Below are positions 35,333-47,734 of a stretch of 64,000 nucleotides of DNA, piece after piece. Made by a program: the position numbers and the translations under genes. The DNA comes from Spisula solida (Eukaryota > Mollusca > Bivalvia > Venerida > Mactridae), in assembly GCA_947247005.1 (NCBI GenBank), contig OX365949.1, forward strand, positions 21,085,130 to 21,149,129, read 5' to 3'. The notes under the pieces were generated by a model, which had not been told where the DNA came from, searched no databases, and saw nothing but the letters and a program-made list of their open reading frames with translations. Each line of letters begins with the position of its first letter. The first letter of the stretch is position 1.

Positions 35333-37658
35333 TGTCCCGTTAGGGCCAGCGCTGCATAGAAGCAAGTCGAAACAACGATAGTACGATGATGAATAGTCGA
35401 AACTACGATAGTGAAAAGTCGCTACTACGATTATGAAAACTCGAAACAACGACAGTACGATAGTGAAAAGTCGATATTGTTTCGAGTTTTCACTATCGTA
35501 GTTTCGACTTTTCATCATCGTAGTTTCGATTTTTCATCATGATCGTACTTTCAACTTTTCATCATCGTACTTTCGACTTTTCACTATCGTACTTTCGACT
35601 TTTCATCATCGTACTTTCGACTTTCGACTTTTCACTATCGAAGTAATCGCACTCCTGTTGATCATGCGCACTCCCTCGTGAACAACAAACATGTCTTCAG
35701 ACTCTGAGGAAGGTAGGAATGTTAAAAAACAAGTTTTATGCCGTATATATATTTACATCCCTATCAAGATTTATAAGATTAACTGAAATCGTATTATACT
35801 CTCACGTCAATGATCTGAATGTTCTTATGGTAAGGCCTACGGGATTGCACTTTGAACAGAAATGCCACCACGTGGATTGAGAGAGAGACAGGGGAGGTTA
35901 GGGATGGGGGTAAAACTGGAAAATCACTATTGCTGAGAGTACTGGAATACCATGCTGTCTGAGATCAGTACACTTAATTATTAAATTTTAAATCGCATTG
36001 ATGAGCTGTCTTATGCAGTCCGTTCCGCAAATATTGGCCATATTTATCAATCATGTAATGTTAGGTTAGCAATCTCTATGTAGTCATTATAGATCTTCAT
36101 GTATTACAAAAATGCTCTTGAAATTTAAATGACACTGTATGACATTTATACGAAATGAAACTACTTTTCAATAATGGTTTAAATCGTGTTTATGTTTGCA
36201 AATAACAGTCAGACTATTGCCCAGAATTTAACACCAAGTCCTCATATAAATTTTATATATAATATTATACGCTACATTTTATTTTATATCCTGATATACA
36301 AGATCTTAATTTGTCACCCTGCGTAAACACATTTGTGCAGGTGCACGAATAGCAACGTCCGGCAGTAAACTTCACGTGCATGTATTTTTAAACCCATTTG
36401 AAGATTTAAATGGACGTTCCTAAATCGGACTTATGACTGGTGTCGATCGTAAGCTAAAGACAAAGTTAGGACTGTTTGTTTGAAACGGTGTTATTGTGAT
36501 ACTATACAATTGTCTTGTGAGCAAAAGCATATGTGAATTCAGGTCACTGTATGACTGATTGGAAGACTATTCAACGTTTATGCCTTAATACGATAACCGG
36601 AAATTTACTCGTTTATACACAGTGGTTACGAGCATTTGTTTCGTATGCCTGTGACGTCAGTATACGTTGTTGACGTTTCTCTTTTTCTCAAAAGGTAAGC
36701 CCGGAATGAAATTATGTCATTTATATAGAAATACACGTAAACAACTAAACATTAAAATTGTATATGATAAACTACATCTACCATATTACACTCAATCACT
36801 TTTCTAACTGGTCACTTTTGAAACCCTAAATACCTTTAACTGACCCTGACCATGCATACTTTGGCACGTGATTTTGATATTTCAATATTTAAGTGTTAGG
36901 ACAATTACATAATACCCCCAACCGGTTTTATTGGCGGGGGATAATAATTCTTATCTGATTTCCAACGTGATTCTTAATAAAGGTATACACAAAAGGTAAA
37001 TGGTGATGACCACAAATAAGAAAGTAAAGGGCTGGAATAACATGTATTTTGTCAACACGTATTTTGGAATTCAAATGTATGCAATTTTAGTTTATGTATT
37101 TTTCTGCTCACACTATTATAACACCCTCATACATCAATGGTAAATCAGGGTGAATAAAACATTTAGTAGACGAGAATATATTGCAAAGAATGCAATGCAT
37201 CTTGCAGGTATATTGATATCATGGGTACATGCGTCCTATTGCAGGTGAATTGTGAACCATTCAAACAATTGTTTAGCTTCATCTCTAGTCTCAGGCTGCA
37301 ATTTCCCGTTTGTATTGAGAATGCTTTGTAAGTGACCCTCCATCGGTTCCTCATAGCCAGAAACTGTTGGCGCAGTCTTGTCGTAACTGTGCCAGGTCTT
37401 CCATGTTTACAGGATGTTTGTTATCTATCGCACCTTTTGATACAATGAAATCAAAAGACAACAATCGAATCATTTTTTTTCATTACAATGTGATTAATTT
37501 GTGTACGTAAATGAGTCATGATAAATTACTTTCGACCTTTCATCATCGTACTTTCGACTTTTCACTATCGTACTTTCGACTTTTCATCATCGTAGTTTCG
37601 ACTTTTCACTATCGTATTATCGACATCTTATAGCTATGCAGCGATGGCCCTAACGGAC
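35333..37658. mobile_element. 2.3-kb element with TTTCGACTTTTCATCATCGT subterminal arrays
   Basis: The ends pair as TGTCCCGTTAGGGCCAGCGC TGCATAG against the inverted right end (TGTCCGTTAGGGCCATCGCTGCATAG). Just inside are arrays of about 22-bp units, TTTCGACTTTTCATCATCGT and TTTCGACTTTTCACTATCGT, at 35365-35645 in both orientations and at 37525-37625. No clear target duplication. The middle has no recognisable transposase apart from a possible first exon at 35691. Confidence 0.65.
35691..35712 (+). pseudogene. Possible first exon of a lost transposase
   Basis: AAACATGTCTTCAGACTCTG begins MSSDSEE and is followed at once by a donor, GTAGGA. It sits just inside the left subterminal array, where a transposase start would be. 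No later exons were found. The peptide is too short to assign. Confidence 0.25.
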
Positions 37659-38000
37659 ATTACAATATGATATATATCATATATTCTATGAATCCTGATA
37701 ATAGGGCCTAAAGAAAGAAATTAAAGATTAATGAAAACCAAATTAAACAAATTTATCAGGAAAATGACAAACAGTAAGGCAGTTCCGGATCACTCTATAT
37801 TTTTCTTCTTTGCAAGTGGTTTGAAAGCCCTGCAATTGTCCCTAACATACCCCTTACATAAATGAACACTTTCACAATCTTTAAATAAAATGGCAGTCAT
37901 AAGGATCTCAAAGAGGGGTAAATGCTGTGAATGGTGATCCAAAGCACCCATAATGTTTTGGCCCAAAAATGACTTGTATATGGTTGATTGCAAACAAAAC
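37659..38000. other. No gene seen
   Basis: Non-coding between two elements. Confidence 0.4.
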
Positions 38001-39421
38001 AAGACTGCGTTCAATAAACGCTTATGCCCCCATGGAAGCCTTTCCCATGGGCCATAATTTTGTAATAATGTTGGATAGTGTTATATGGCTTTGATAATGT
38101 AAGGGGCTTATGATAGTAAACAAGTATGCCAAATTTTAAGGCTACACCATGATGGACATGATGTAAAACGAACCTGTCAATTTGGGTTAACCAAGAATTA
38201 GACGCTTAATTAGTCTAAGTCCAAAATTAAGTCAAGGTGAAGGTCAAAATGGGGTCAGGTGATACAAGATGCGTGAAGAGAGTGTTCATATACAACATCC
38301 ATGCAAGTATGGAAGCTTTGTAGCAAGCCATATTAATGCTAGAAGAAACAAGTCAAAATTAGGTCAAGGTGAAGGTCGAAATGGCGTCAAACGATACAGG
38401 TGTGTGGAGAGTGTTCATATTCAACATCCATGCAAGTATGGAAGCTTTATAGCAAGCCATAATAATGCTAGAAGAAACGGTCAATTTGGGTTAAACAGGA
38501 ATTTGACCCTTCAATAAGTCTAAGTCCAAAATTAAGTCAAGGTGAAGGTCAAAATGGGGTCAGGTGAGACAAGGCGTGTAGAGATTGTTCATATACAACA
38601 TCCATGCAAGTATGGAAGCTTTATAGCAAGCCATAATAATGCTAGAAGAAACGGTCAATTTGGGTTAAACAGGAATTTGACCCTTCAATAAGTCTAAGTC
38701 CAAAATTAAGTCAAGGTGAAGGTCAAAATGGGGTCAGGTGATACAAGGCGTGTAGAGATTGTTCATATACAACATCCATGCAAGTATGGAAGCTTTGTAG
38801 CAAGCCATATTAATGCTAGAAGAAACGGTAAATTTGGGTTAACCAAGAATTTGGCCCTCCAATAAGTCTAAGTCCAAATTAGGTCAAGGTGAAGGTCGAA
38901 ATGGCGTCAAATGATACAGGTATGTGGAGTGTTCATATACAACATCCATGCAAGTATGGAAGCTTTGTAGCAAGCCATAATAATGCTAGAAGAAACGGTC
39001 AATTTGGGTTAACAAGGAATTTGACCCTTCATTAAGTCTAAAATTAAGTCAAGGTGAAGGTCAAAATGGGATCAGGTGACACAGGCGTGTAGAGAGTGTT
39101 CATATACAACATCCATGCAGGTATGGAAGCTTTGTAGCAAGCCATAATGGTGCTAGAAGAAACGGTCAATTTGGGTTAACCAAGAATTTAGCCCTTCAGT
39201 AAGTCTAAGTCCAAAATTAGGTCAAGGTGAAGGTCAAAATGAGGTTAGGTAATATAGGTGTGTGGAGAGTATTCATATACAACATCCATACAAGTATGGA
39301 AGCTTTGTATCAAGCCATAATAATGCTCGAAGAAACTGTCAATTTGGGTTAACCAGGACGGACGGACGAACGGACAGGTGAATCACTATATGCCTCCTCA
39401 TCTATCGATAGGGGGGCATAA
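38000..39421. mobile_element. Family C element with interior expanded to about seven units
   Basis: The left edge is CAATAAACGCTTATGCCCCC; the right edge is CGGACAGGTGAATCACTATA with a CATCTATCGATAGGGGGGCA end. Between them, a unit of about 175 bp with AAGTCAAGGTGAAGGTCAAA, CAACATCCATGCAAGTATGG and GCTAGAAGAAACGGTCAATT is repeated. Starts fall near 38230, 38360, 38535, 38712, 38884, 39050 and 39222. The relative at 32797 has only one unit. Confidence 0.8.
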
Positions 39422-39948
39422 AAATATTGCTGAAAATGTTTTTACATGCTTACTACTTAGATTGTATGGTCCTACTTATGCTGAACATGGGCTGCACTTG
39501 GACTGGATAATTTCCACAAAAACGAGCATGCATATTATGTGCCCTGTGATTAAACTAGTAAACAGAGAAATGTATGTACTTTAAAATCTAGTTATATGAT
39601 ACGCCTTATCGATGTGTCTGTAAGATTTAACTTTCTAGGTGGGATGATCTGGAACTCCCTAATTGACTGCAGGTCTTATGGACGAAACTGGCGAATCCTG
39701 TGACATTTTGTAAAACTGGCTTTTTTAATTTATTTTTCTTGCTATTGTTGTGATTGTTGGGACATTTGCGCGACAGCTCCCCGCCACAAGTAACTCGGGC
39801 AGTTCAACAGTTGACAGAGCTACGGACTTGTGTACCGGGGGCCGTTGCTTCGTGTCCAATGTCGGATGCACCTTTTCCCTGTGGTTTACATTACTATTTT
39901 TGTTCTAACGTCTTCAGTAGGCCAGCTGGTAGAGCAAAAACTAAAAAC
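39422..39948. other. No supported gene; weak possible second exon of the SAM fragment
   Basis: On the minus strand an acceptor-like CCACAG near 39886 opens a frame of about 45 residues (VHPTLDTKQRPPVHKS) in phase with a donor at 39949. This is tentative. Confidence 0.25.
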
Positions 39949-40193
39949 CTAGAAAATGTGTTAAATACAAATTGTTTACGAACCTGCAGTTTGGCGCTTT
40001 CCCTGATCCTAATTCTGTTGCCAATTGTGGTAAGTCCCAGTCTGATAAGATCGTCGTCTGACATTGACTTCATGATAAAATGTGTATCAATCTTTTCCGA
40101 CTTAAACCTACTAAGTAAGGTAGAAAGCCCTGCCTGGGCCAATATAGCTTCCAAATCGGATTAAGAGATAGAAGCATGACCGCTTTCTGGCAT
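39949..40193 (-). pseudogene. SAM-domain exon with an in-frame stop
   Basis: On the minus strand ATG at 40193-40191 starts MPESGHASIS, then TAA (40163-40161). The same frame continues with a sterile alpha motif: LEAILAQAGLSTLLSRFKSE, KIDTHFIMKSMSDDDLIRLG and LTTIGNRIRI. These give the helix pattern and the D-L-x-x-L-G, I-G-x-R signature of a SAM domain. Donors follow at CTGCAG/GTTCGT (39984) or TCTAG/GTTTTT (39949). SAM domains mediate protein or RNA binding and also head some animal transposon proteins. The stop suggests a dead copy, unless an upstream exon splices in after it. Confidence 0.6.
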
Positions 40194-40934
40194 CTTTGTT
40201 CAATATGCACGCGGGAGGAACTTACGTTATTGATGACGTCATATAAATTTGAACAACACTGTCTATTAAGAAGTTCACATGCCCCGTTGACATGTTAAAC
40301 TATCATTTTCACACTACACAGAAAAAAACGTAAAAGGAAATTTTTTTGGTACAAAAAATTAGCACTCCCTGTCTCTCCGCCCTTGATCTTTCCACCCTCC
40401 GTGCGTCACTTTCCTCATAGCGCCTCCATTTTTCTGGAGCCTTGTCTTCCTCAACCTGTTATAAAGATTCATAATTGTGTTCAATGGTAATCAGTGTGAT
40501 CAAAGTGTCTAAACATTATTGGTGTAACAGTATACGGGTCCATGATGAACCACAAAATTTAGCATCTATCCCACGGTACAACAGTCGTTCGAATTGTCTC
40601 CATATTGTCAAAAATCCTTTTAAAAAGTTGATAGACACATGCAATACTTGCTGTAATAATAGCAACAAAGTCATTGTCTAGATGTCTACCGCAGTGTACC
40701 AACTTCCAATTAAAAATATTTTAAGCAAAGCTCTATTAGATAAGAGGATATCATATCGAACCGAAATACTCCAAACCGTAAGAATTAACGGTACATACCG
40801 TATAGTGAGGTGATCGTATTGTTACACACCTACTAAACTTAATGAACATTGTCTCAATGTTTTAAAAAAAATGCTTTAAAAGTGAAAGTAAACAATGAAA
40901 GCATACATATTGTATATATAGGATCCGTCATGAG
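40194..40934. other. No supported gene
   Basis: A basic open stretch on the minus strand near 40370-40460 (KWRRYEESDARRVERSR) might be a coding remnant. The rest is non-coding. Confidence 0.25.
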
Positions 40935-41063
40935 TTGTCTTTGGAGATCAACATTTCTTAAACGAGTCTAGAAAACACAGGTTATTAAGCGAGCCTTAGG
41001 CGAGCTTAATAATTTGTTTTCGAGACGAGTTTAAGACATGTTGATCTCAAAGACAACGAGTGA
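40935..41063. repeat. Imperfect palindrome (fold-back element)
   Basis: GTTGTCTTTGGAGATCAACA at the left pairs with TGTTGATCTCAAAGACAACG at the right. The centre is GCGAGCCTTAGGCGAGC near 41000. Confidence 0.75.
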
Positions 41064-41370
41064 GGGATTCTTTTTATCACGTTACCATAGTAACCGAGTA
41101 AATACAACGTCAAAAAGAAGGTATTTAAGTGGGCGACGTTACATTTTCGCGACGAAAAGCTGATGACGTCACGCATTTGTTATCACACGTGTTGGAGAAC
41201 ATTTTTCCGTCATTTGTTCTCACATGGAATATCACGGTATTTATGTGATAAAAATATTTCATCTTTTTCACTTTCACCATATAGAAGTTAATATTTCAAA
41301 CAAATCATTGTTTTAAAAGTTGTCTTCTTTAAGCAACATAGGCAACACGAAGAGAAGTCAATAAAACGAT

Positions 41371-41575
41371 GTATGCCCCCATTGCATGGTGAGGCAAATA
41401 CTCATTGATTCTTAAAGTCACAGTGACCTTGACCTACTGACCTGCTGACCAACTTCAATGTAAAGTTTGGAGATCCTAGGGAAAAGCGTTCTTGAGTTAC
41501 TGAACGGAAACCATTTTGGTCTACTGACCAAGCGACCCACCCACATGTGCAAAACAACCAAGATGGGGGCATAAT
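41371..41575. mobile_element. Short MITE with TATGCCCCCAT ends
   Basis: TATGCCCCCATTGCATGG at the left and AAGATGGGGGCATAATTATA at the right are inverted. The 200-bp interior is TGACC-rich and non-coding. Confidence 0.65.
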
Positions 41576-42545
41576 TATAACACTAACAATCAGGGTCACA
41601 AATTGACAAACCGTTCTGAATAGATAAATACTGTTATAAGTACAAAAAATACATTAATTGTCTATAGTACAGATGTAAATTTGGTTCACCTTCACTATCA
41701 GTATCACAGCTTCAACATGGCTCGTTTCACCTTTTATGCATTATTAATATAATATGTTCATTATCTGTATTTCTAACATGATCTGCAGATTAATCCATAT
41801 AAACATAGAGCAGACCAGACCAAGTATTATTACCGCAATAAAACATGGTATGAAATTGGCTGTTACTATTTGGGCCCCGTATCACGTGACATATTTATGA
41901 ATGAATGAACGTAAACTTTGTAGTAAAAACTTCAACGGACCACGAGTTGCACGAGTATCCAGTGTTACAACTATGACCCATCTATTTTTAGAAACTCCAA
42001 TATACTCTCGAAATTAAGATTCATAAAAACTTCTGATAATCAATTCATTTATATTTTTCATTTCATAAAATAGATACGCTATACTCTTGTTATTAAAATT
42101 GTTTCTATGTTTAAAATGTGTTATTTCCTTCAGAAAATTACGAAGGTCGTTTTCATTCACGAGGGAGGTAATTGTACCAGCTAATAAGCCACTCACTTCC
42201 AGCATGTAATTATGTTAAATGTCAAATGGAATGCGCGCAGTAGAATCGAAATAAAAACTCTTTTCTTGTATTTTGCATGGATAATACTGAAGCATAATGC
42301 CCAATCCTGAAAACGAGTCGCAAGTCGGTTTTGGATGACATTAGCACACTTCCTTACACCTTAACTAGGTTTGAAACATTGTTTTATTATTAAGATTCAG
42401 ATTATGGAACTTCGAATGACCATAACTTTGTCAATTCTTAGAATTTATGCATCAACTAACTTTTATTTTGTGAAGAAAAGATAATTCTTTCTAATGCAGC
42501 AAATCCGGAATTGTAGGACCCCTGATTTTATCAGTGAATAAAACA
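41576..42545. other. No gene seen
   Basis: AT-rich and stop-rich. Confidence 0.4.
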
Positions 42546-42547
42546 CG

Positions 42548-42630
42548 GGCACTCGTTCGGATGCGGAAAATCAAATCACTCGTGCTATGCACTTGTGATT
42601 TAATTTTTCCGCATCCAAACTCCTGCCTAT
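42548..42630. repeat. Small palindrome
   Basis: CACTCGTTCGGATGCGGAAA with ATCAAATCACTCGTG pairs with CACTTGTGATTTAATTTTTC plus CGCATCCAAACTCCTG across a CTATG loop. Confidence 0.7.
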
Positions 42631-43028
42631 AATACGCGAACAGATTTTTATTTCTTAATCAAAGATTTCTTTATCATATGACTTAAAATGATGTGACAAA
42701 AATGGCATTAAAATGCATAAAATGTGAAACTGCAATAAATCATAATAATGTGCTTCTCCAAGTAAAAGGACTATTTCTGTGACTATGTCTAGTTTGGATC
42801 CATACCAGCCAGTGCTGAAGGGCAGTCTGATGAAACCCAAACTGTTTGCTACTCTAAATTCTTATTTTGTCGGAGTAGCGAGCAGTTTTCACAGGCGGAT
42901 CTCGATACAAACTGATCGCAATCGCTTAAAAACCGTACTGTTCAATCTCATTATCTATAGTCTGTAAATTCCAGGGAGCATAACAAATGTCAAGTGAAAA
43001 ACCAATACCAGTATTCCATTAGACTTAC

Positions 43029-43090
43029 CTTCTGCCAAAATTCCCTGAAATTCTTCCAGAACGCTTCCCCAGCATCTCCATAAACCTTCT
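43029..43090 (-). CDS. Possible small internal exon, frame unresolved
   Basis: On the minus strand a strong acceptor (ATTTTACAG) and a consensus donor (GTAAGTC) enclose 62 bases open in all three frames. One reads EGLWRCWGSVLEEFQGILAE. Another splice-bounded open stretch lies at 44294-44166 (GRLSVRVPNTRHKRLMWENP in one frame). I could not chain the two unambiguously and recognise no family. Confidence 0.25.
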
Positions 43091-43839
43091 CTGTAAAATA
43101 ATGGATAATCATATCTTATAAGTTTGTACGCCCTTTTTTCAGATAGCCAGTTTGCTAGATTTCAGGTGTATAAATGTTGGTTTTTCTGTACATGCATTCA
43201 GAACTTGACACCCATGTTAATCATGTCATAAAAAATATTAAAGATTTACTTCAAAAACAAATTGTAACCTAAAAATGTATGAGTTTCTAATTATATTTAT
43301 TGCCAATAGGGGTCAAAAGACTCTTCTTGAACATTTGTTGATCTTTTCTATTATCAAATGTGAGTATAAAGTAACAAAATTGTTTTAACAGAAAAACTGC
43401 ATGTTGATGTAGCGTTACTAAGTTGCTCTTTTGTTAATATAGGCATAATAGACCAGTATTGGCACTTTGGCTGACGCTTTGCGTCAATGCCTAACCTAGA
43501 ATGCCAATATCTACCTCATTCCTCAGCCGGCCCTGTGTACTAACCCATAATTATTCATAATTGACTTTAGTGATAATTACAGTTTAATTGGTATAATCGG
43601 CATTTGAAATGCCTTTGACCATTTACATAATAAAAAAAGATGGTCAAGACAAACTATATACATACATTTACATTACATACAGTGTAAGCATATACACAGC
43701 ATATCAAAAAAGCAACTACATGTATAATGAGCATAATTTATATCGATGTTCTAGTCCGTTTATTTGTGCTGACGTGAGGAACTATTCTGCAGACAAGTAA
43801 ATATTTAATTAGAAGGTATGTTGGTACATCAAACTGGAA

Positions 43840-44010
43840 GTTATGTGTACAACAAATTTCGAATCAAGATTATATATTAAAATGGTTGGCATGTAGATAC
43901 ATATACAACAAATTTAGGATCAAGAATAAATATTAAAATGGATGGCATGTAGATACATATACAACAAATTTAGAACCAAGAATATATATTAAATTGGATG
44001 GCATGTAAGT
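43840..44010. repeat. Three tandem units of about 57 bp
   Basis: Units contain TGGCATGTAGATACATATAC and AACAAATTTAGGATCAAGAA. Confidence 0.7.
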
Positions 44011-44622
44011 ACATACACAATGGGACAAACATTCGAGACAATACGTATATACAGATGCTGGTAGACAGGCGAATATGTCCAACAGGAAGATATATTTTCA
44101 TCAAAAAAGATAACAACATGCAAATACATAAAAGAAAAACACTTGATAATAATGATATAACTTACAATGACCAATGCTGTGTGCAGCCTGTCTGGAGAAC
44201 ACACGGCCTGCCCACATGAATACCTCCGCAGGATTTTCCCACATAAGTCTCTTATGTCTAGTGTTTGGAACTCTAACCGAAAGCCTTCCAATACCTGAAA
44301 ACATCATGTAACATTATTAAAGATAATATTTTTATGCAGGCTGTAAATATTTCTACAGGGTTTCAACAAATATTCTAAGACAAATTTCCCTGATTTTTCT
44401 CTGACCACACAGCTGAATTTAAAGAGGGATCGGGCATTTTTGTAAGAACTTAACTTGGTCAGGGTTGATATCAGAGATATATCTATTACTGACACTGAAC
44501 TGGAATTCATCTGAAAACATTTATTTTTCTCCCAAAATAGCTGAGGAAACTCTCTTAAAACTGTCATGATCAAATTTATCTTTCATTGAAAACTGTTATA
44601 AGATGCATCTTGTTTCCTTCAG

Positions 44623-44878
44623 GAAACAAGCAAGCAGATTTGTCTTGGATCTGGCAAATGCTACAGAATTGTTAAAATTTATGGGAAAGGCTGTGACAAC
44701 ATGTAGATAACCAGGGACAGTGACCAAGTTGTCACAGGAGAATGAGGACATGGAGGTTGATGGTGTATTTGACGTTGAGCGGGAGATGCTGTAGTAAAGG
44801 GTATAGCAATTACAGCAAGGAATGGCGATCTAGTGAACTGCGGGGAATGGGTTGTATACACAACAGATACTGAGGTTT
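44623..44878 (+). pseudogene. Decayed coding exon, family unknown
   Basis: After an acceptor (TTTCCTTCAG) the frame reads ASRFVLDLANATELLKFMGK and AVTTCR, meets TAA at 44708, and continues in frame as VTKLSQENEDMEVDGVFDVE. It then shifts by one frame to GDAVVKGIAITARNGDLV and EWVVYTTDTEV before TGA at 44876-44878. One stop and one shift in a protein-like sequence suggest a pseudogene, possibly from a transposon. No domain is recognised. Confidence 0.35.
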
Positions 44879-45998
44879 GAACTTTAAAGGCTTTATCATG
44901 CTGAATGTCTATTTACATCATCTTTAGACCATTAGCAATTGTTTGGACAATATTGAAAATTGGTTTCAACCAAATAAAATTCCAAAGTCAGCATTTCCCT
45001 GCATTCTGATTGGCTAAGACGTGACGTTTACACATCAGTAAACCTCTGTTTTCACCAATCAGGACCCTCGGACATTACTGACGTTAATGTTTTAGACGAA
45101 TGCATGTGGAATAAGTCAAACTGCAAAGGCCCATTACACCTGTACAAGCTCTTGTAGCTTAATTTTGACATAGAACATTACCTACCTGTATGTTCATCCC
45201 CAGATTTTGTGTTTACGTAAGGAACGGCACATCTTAACACATTTCGTTTTGCTCACATAATCCACCTAACTTCATGTTATGGTGACGTCAGTATATCAAG
45301 CTCACTTTTAAATAATCGCGGGAGTAAATTCAATGTTTTCATTGATATTTATGTGATTAATCGTCAGTTTGGAATTATAAGGATTAACGAACATTTGTTG
45401 ACGTTCACTGATGTGTAAACACCCGATATAAAGGCACACATTTAACAAAAAGACCCTTAGTGGCTTTACTCCATGTGTTACTTCAGACCGGGTGTTGACA
45501 CAACAGTGAACGTCTACAAATGGTCGTTTAATTCTATAATGTTATCTACGTAAAATAAAGTCATTACATATTTGCTTACAAAACATTAAGGCACAGTCAG
45601 GTCATATCTTACAGACTGACTGAGCCTTTTAGACATTTCAAATTTTCTATACCCCACTTTTACAAACCAGAAGCTAGTATGATATGCAATGGTTGGACAG
45701 CAAGTTTATTTCTGACTCTCCTGGTTATTAGCTGGCTATTGTTCTTTGGTGATGGCTTGAGCAAGTTTACAAATTTGTTCAGTTTCATTCAAAAATCATA
45801 ATTTTACTAGATGCTCTAGATTCATAAAACAATTCAGATGTTAATGTGTGACCCCAACCTTGAGGTCTAGTAGTGGACAGTCACATTATTATAATGCATT
45901 AAGCAGCAACTTAATTTTGCATGTATTCTTGTTTTAAGGCCAGACATGATAATTATCAATTATAAGCTGATATTAATAACATTTAATTAATTACACAG

Positions 45999-46220
45999 GA
46001 ACAATATGGACAACTGCTTGCAGCATACAAATTAAATCCAAGAACTGGTGCCATCAAGACAAAGGCACAGATACATTCAGCCACCAACGACGGTGTTAAT
46101 ACCATAGGCTGCCCCATATTGAAAATGAGCAGACTTATTCATATTGTAGGGAAGGAGGTTGTCAGAAAAGCTCATGTGCAGCATGATTGTTTAGGGGGTG
46201 CACGGATGCCGAATGGTTGA
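45999..46220 (+). CDS. Possible terminal exon of an unrecognised, probably transposon-derived gene
   Basis: An acceptor (TTACACAG) opens a 73-residue frame ending TGA at 46218-46220: QYGQLLAAYKLNPRTGAIKT, then MSRLIHIVGKEVVRKAHVQH and DCLGGARMPNG. The VQHDC motif recalls the C-terminus of transposon-type proteins in molluscs and cnidarians (from memory). It may belong with the fragment at 44623. Confidence 0.35.
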   Translation, partial: EQYGQLLAAYKLNPRTGAIKTKAQIHSATNDGVNTIGCPILKMSRLIHIVGKEVVRKAHVQHDCLGGARMPNG

Positions 46221-47460
46221 AAAGATGGTGGAAACACGAAAAGAATAAGAAATTGTGAAAACAAGGAAAAGATGTTTAAAGCATAATAATAATCACATAC
46301 TGTACTTAGTGAACAGATTTCACTTAGGGCAGTAAATCATACTTAACATCTATGGGCTCTATAAACAAATCGGAAAATTAGTGTTCCCTGATGCTGGTAA
46401 CCTTGTGACCTATTTTTATGAGTTAACTGCCCTTGTAACTTTTATTTTTTTTACTCACAAATGATCAAGATCATTATTATCGAGTATGAGAAAGTCCAGC
46501 GTCCAGCTCTCATTGTTATTATATCATTCATATATACTCGACGTCAATGAAAAGTTACCACCCTATTCACTCTTATATTTTAAAATTCAGTTTACACTGT
46601 GTTAAAAGCCGAACCCGACTATGTATTGACCTTACTATGCAGTCACAGCTATCCTGTTTAACACTATTCAAATGTACACACTAAAAAACATTTGTACCGA
46701 TAATGTCATATTGTATACAAAATACAGAGGTATATATAAGTTGTCACTTTTCAGTGACACCAAATATATTTCAGTAAATATTAACAATGAAATAAATAGA
46801 CATAACATGTACCCAGCCTTTGAGTTTGTTATCAGTGGGTGAAGTCGATAAAGGCATGAAAATACTAGAATCCACACAGATCATGTACATGAATATGTTT
46901 CAAGCCAAGAGAAGATTTGATTATCCTACCATAATATCCTGACTATTGTTTGAGGTTGGCTTGTTGTCAAGATGGCAATGAACTAGTAAAGTTTAAAAAT
47001 TCAAAACAAAATTAACACCATCCCCTTTCTTCGATTTAAATAAAAAATAACCATGAAATTATCATTTTAATGTTTTCACTGTTTTAGAAGCTGGTTTCAG
47101 TATCATGCAGAAAATGAAACGTAACATCAAAGGCTTTGGGATTTGAAATATATGTGACATCATCATGATGTCATAATTTTCAAGTCGTGACGTTTCAATT
47201 TCAAAGTGATTTTTTTCCAATTACAGCACGTTTTAAAGAGAAATTGAGGCATTTAAAAAACAGATTTTTTTTTTATTTTTGGTGTAAGAACAATTTTATT
47301 TCACTTGTGATCACAGAATTTTCACTTGTAGCTACTCCACTCATGGAAATATCGATATTCTGTGATGACTCGGTAAAATAAAATTCGATCTTACACCAAA
47401 ATCAACAAATATCCTCTATATAATATACTGGTTTCTTGAAATAACCATTTGAGACATTGT
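46221..47460. other. No gene seen
   Basis: AT-rich. GGTGTAAGA and TCTTACACC form a loose inverted pair at 47280 and 47388 around TTTTATTTCACTTG-like sequence. Confidence 0.4.
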
Positions 47461-47722
47461 TCAAAAAAGCGTATGAAAAGCGTACGCCATTTCAACATTT
47501 AAGTTTGTACGCCATCCATACGCATTATTATGGCGTATGGAAAGCGTACGCCATTTTAACATTTAAGTTTGTACGCCAGGCGTACGCAATATTATGGTGT
47601 ATGAAATGCGTACGCTTTTCGTACGAACAAATTTGGCGTACGCCTAAAATCGTACGCTTTTTTGGCGTACGCGCTTCATACGCCAAAAAAAGCGTTGCCA
47701 GACCTAAGCGTACGCCATAATT
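47461..47722. repeat. GTACGC/CATACGC palindromic repeat cluster, locus 2
   Basis: Two units of GCGTATGAAAAGCGTACGCC-like sequence with TTTAACATTTAAGTTTGTAC are followed by GCGTACGCTTTTCGTACGAA and inverted CGTACGC motifs. The same motif vocabulary occurs at 16325-16560. Confidence 0.75.
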
Positions 47723-47734
47723 TTTGCTGTGTAT

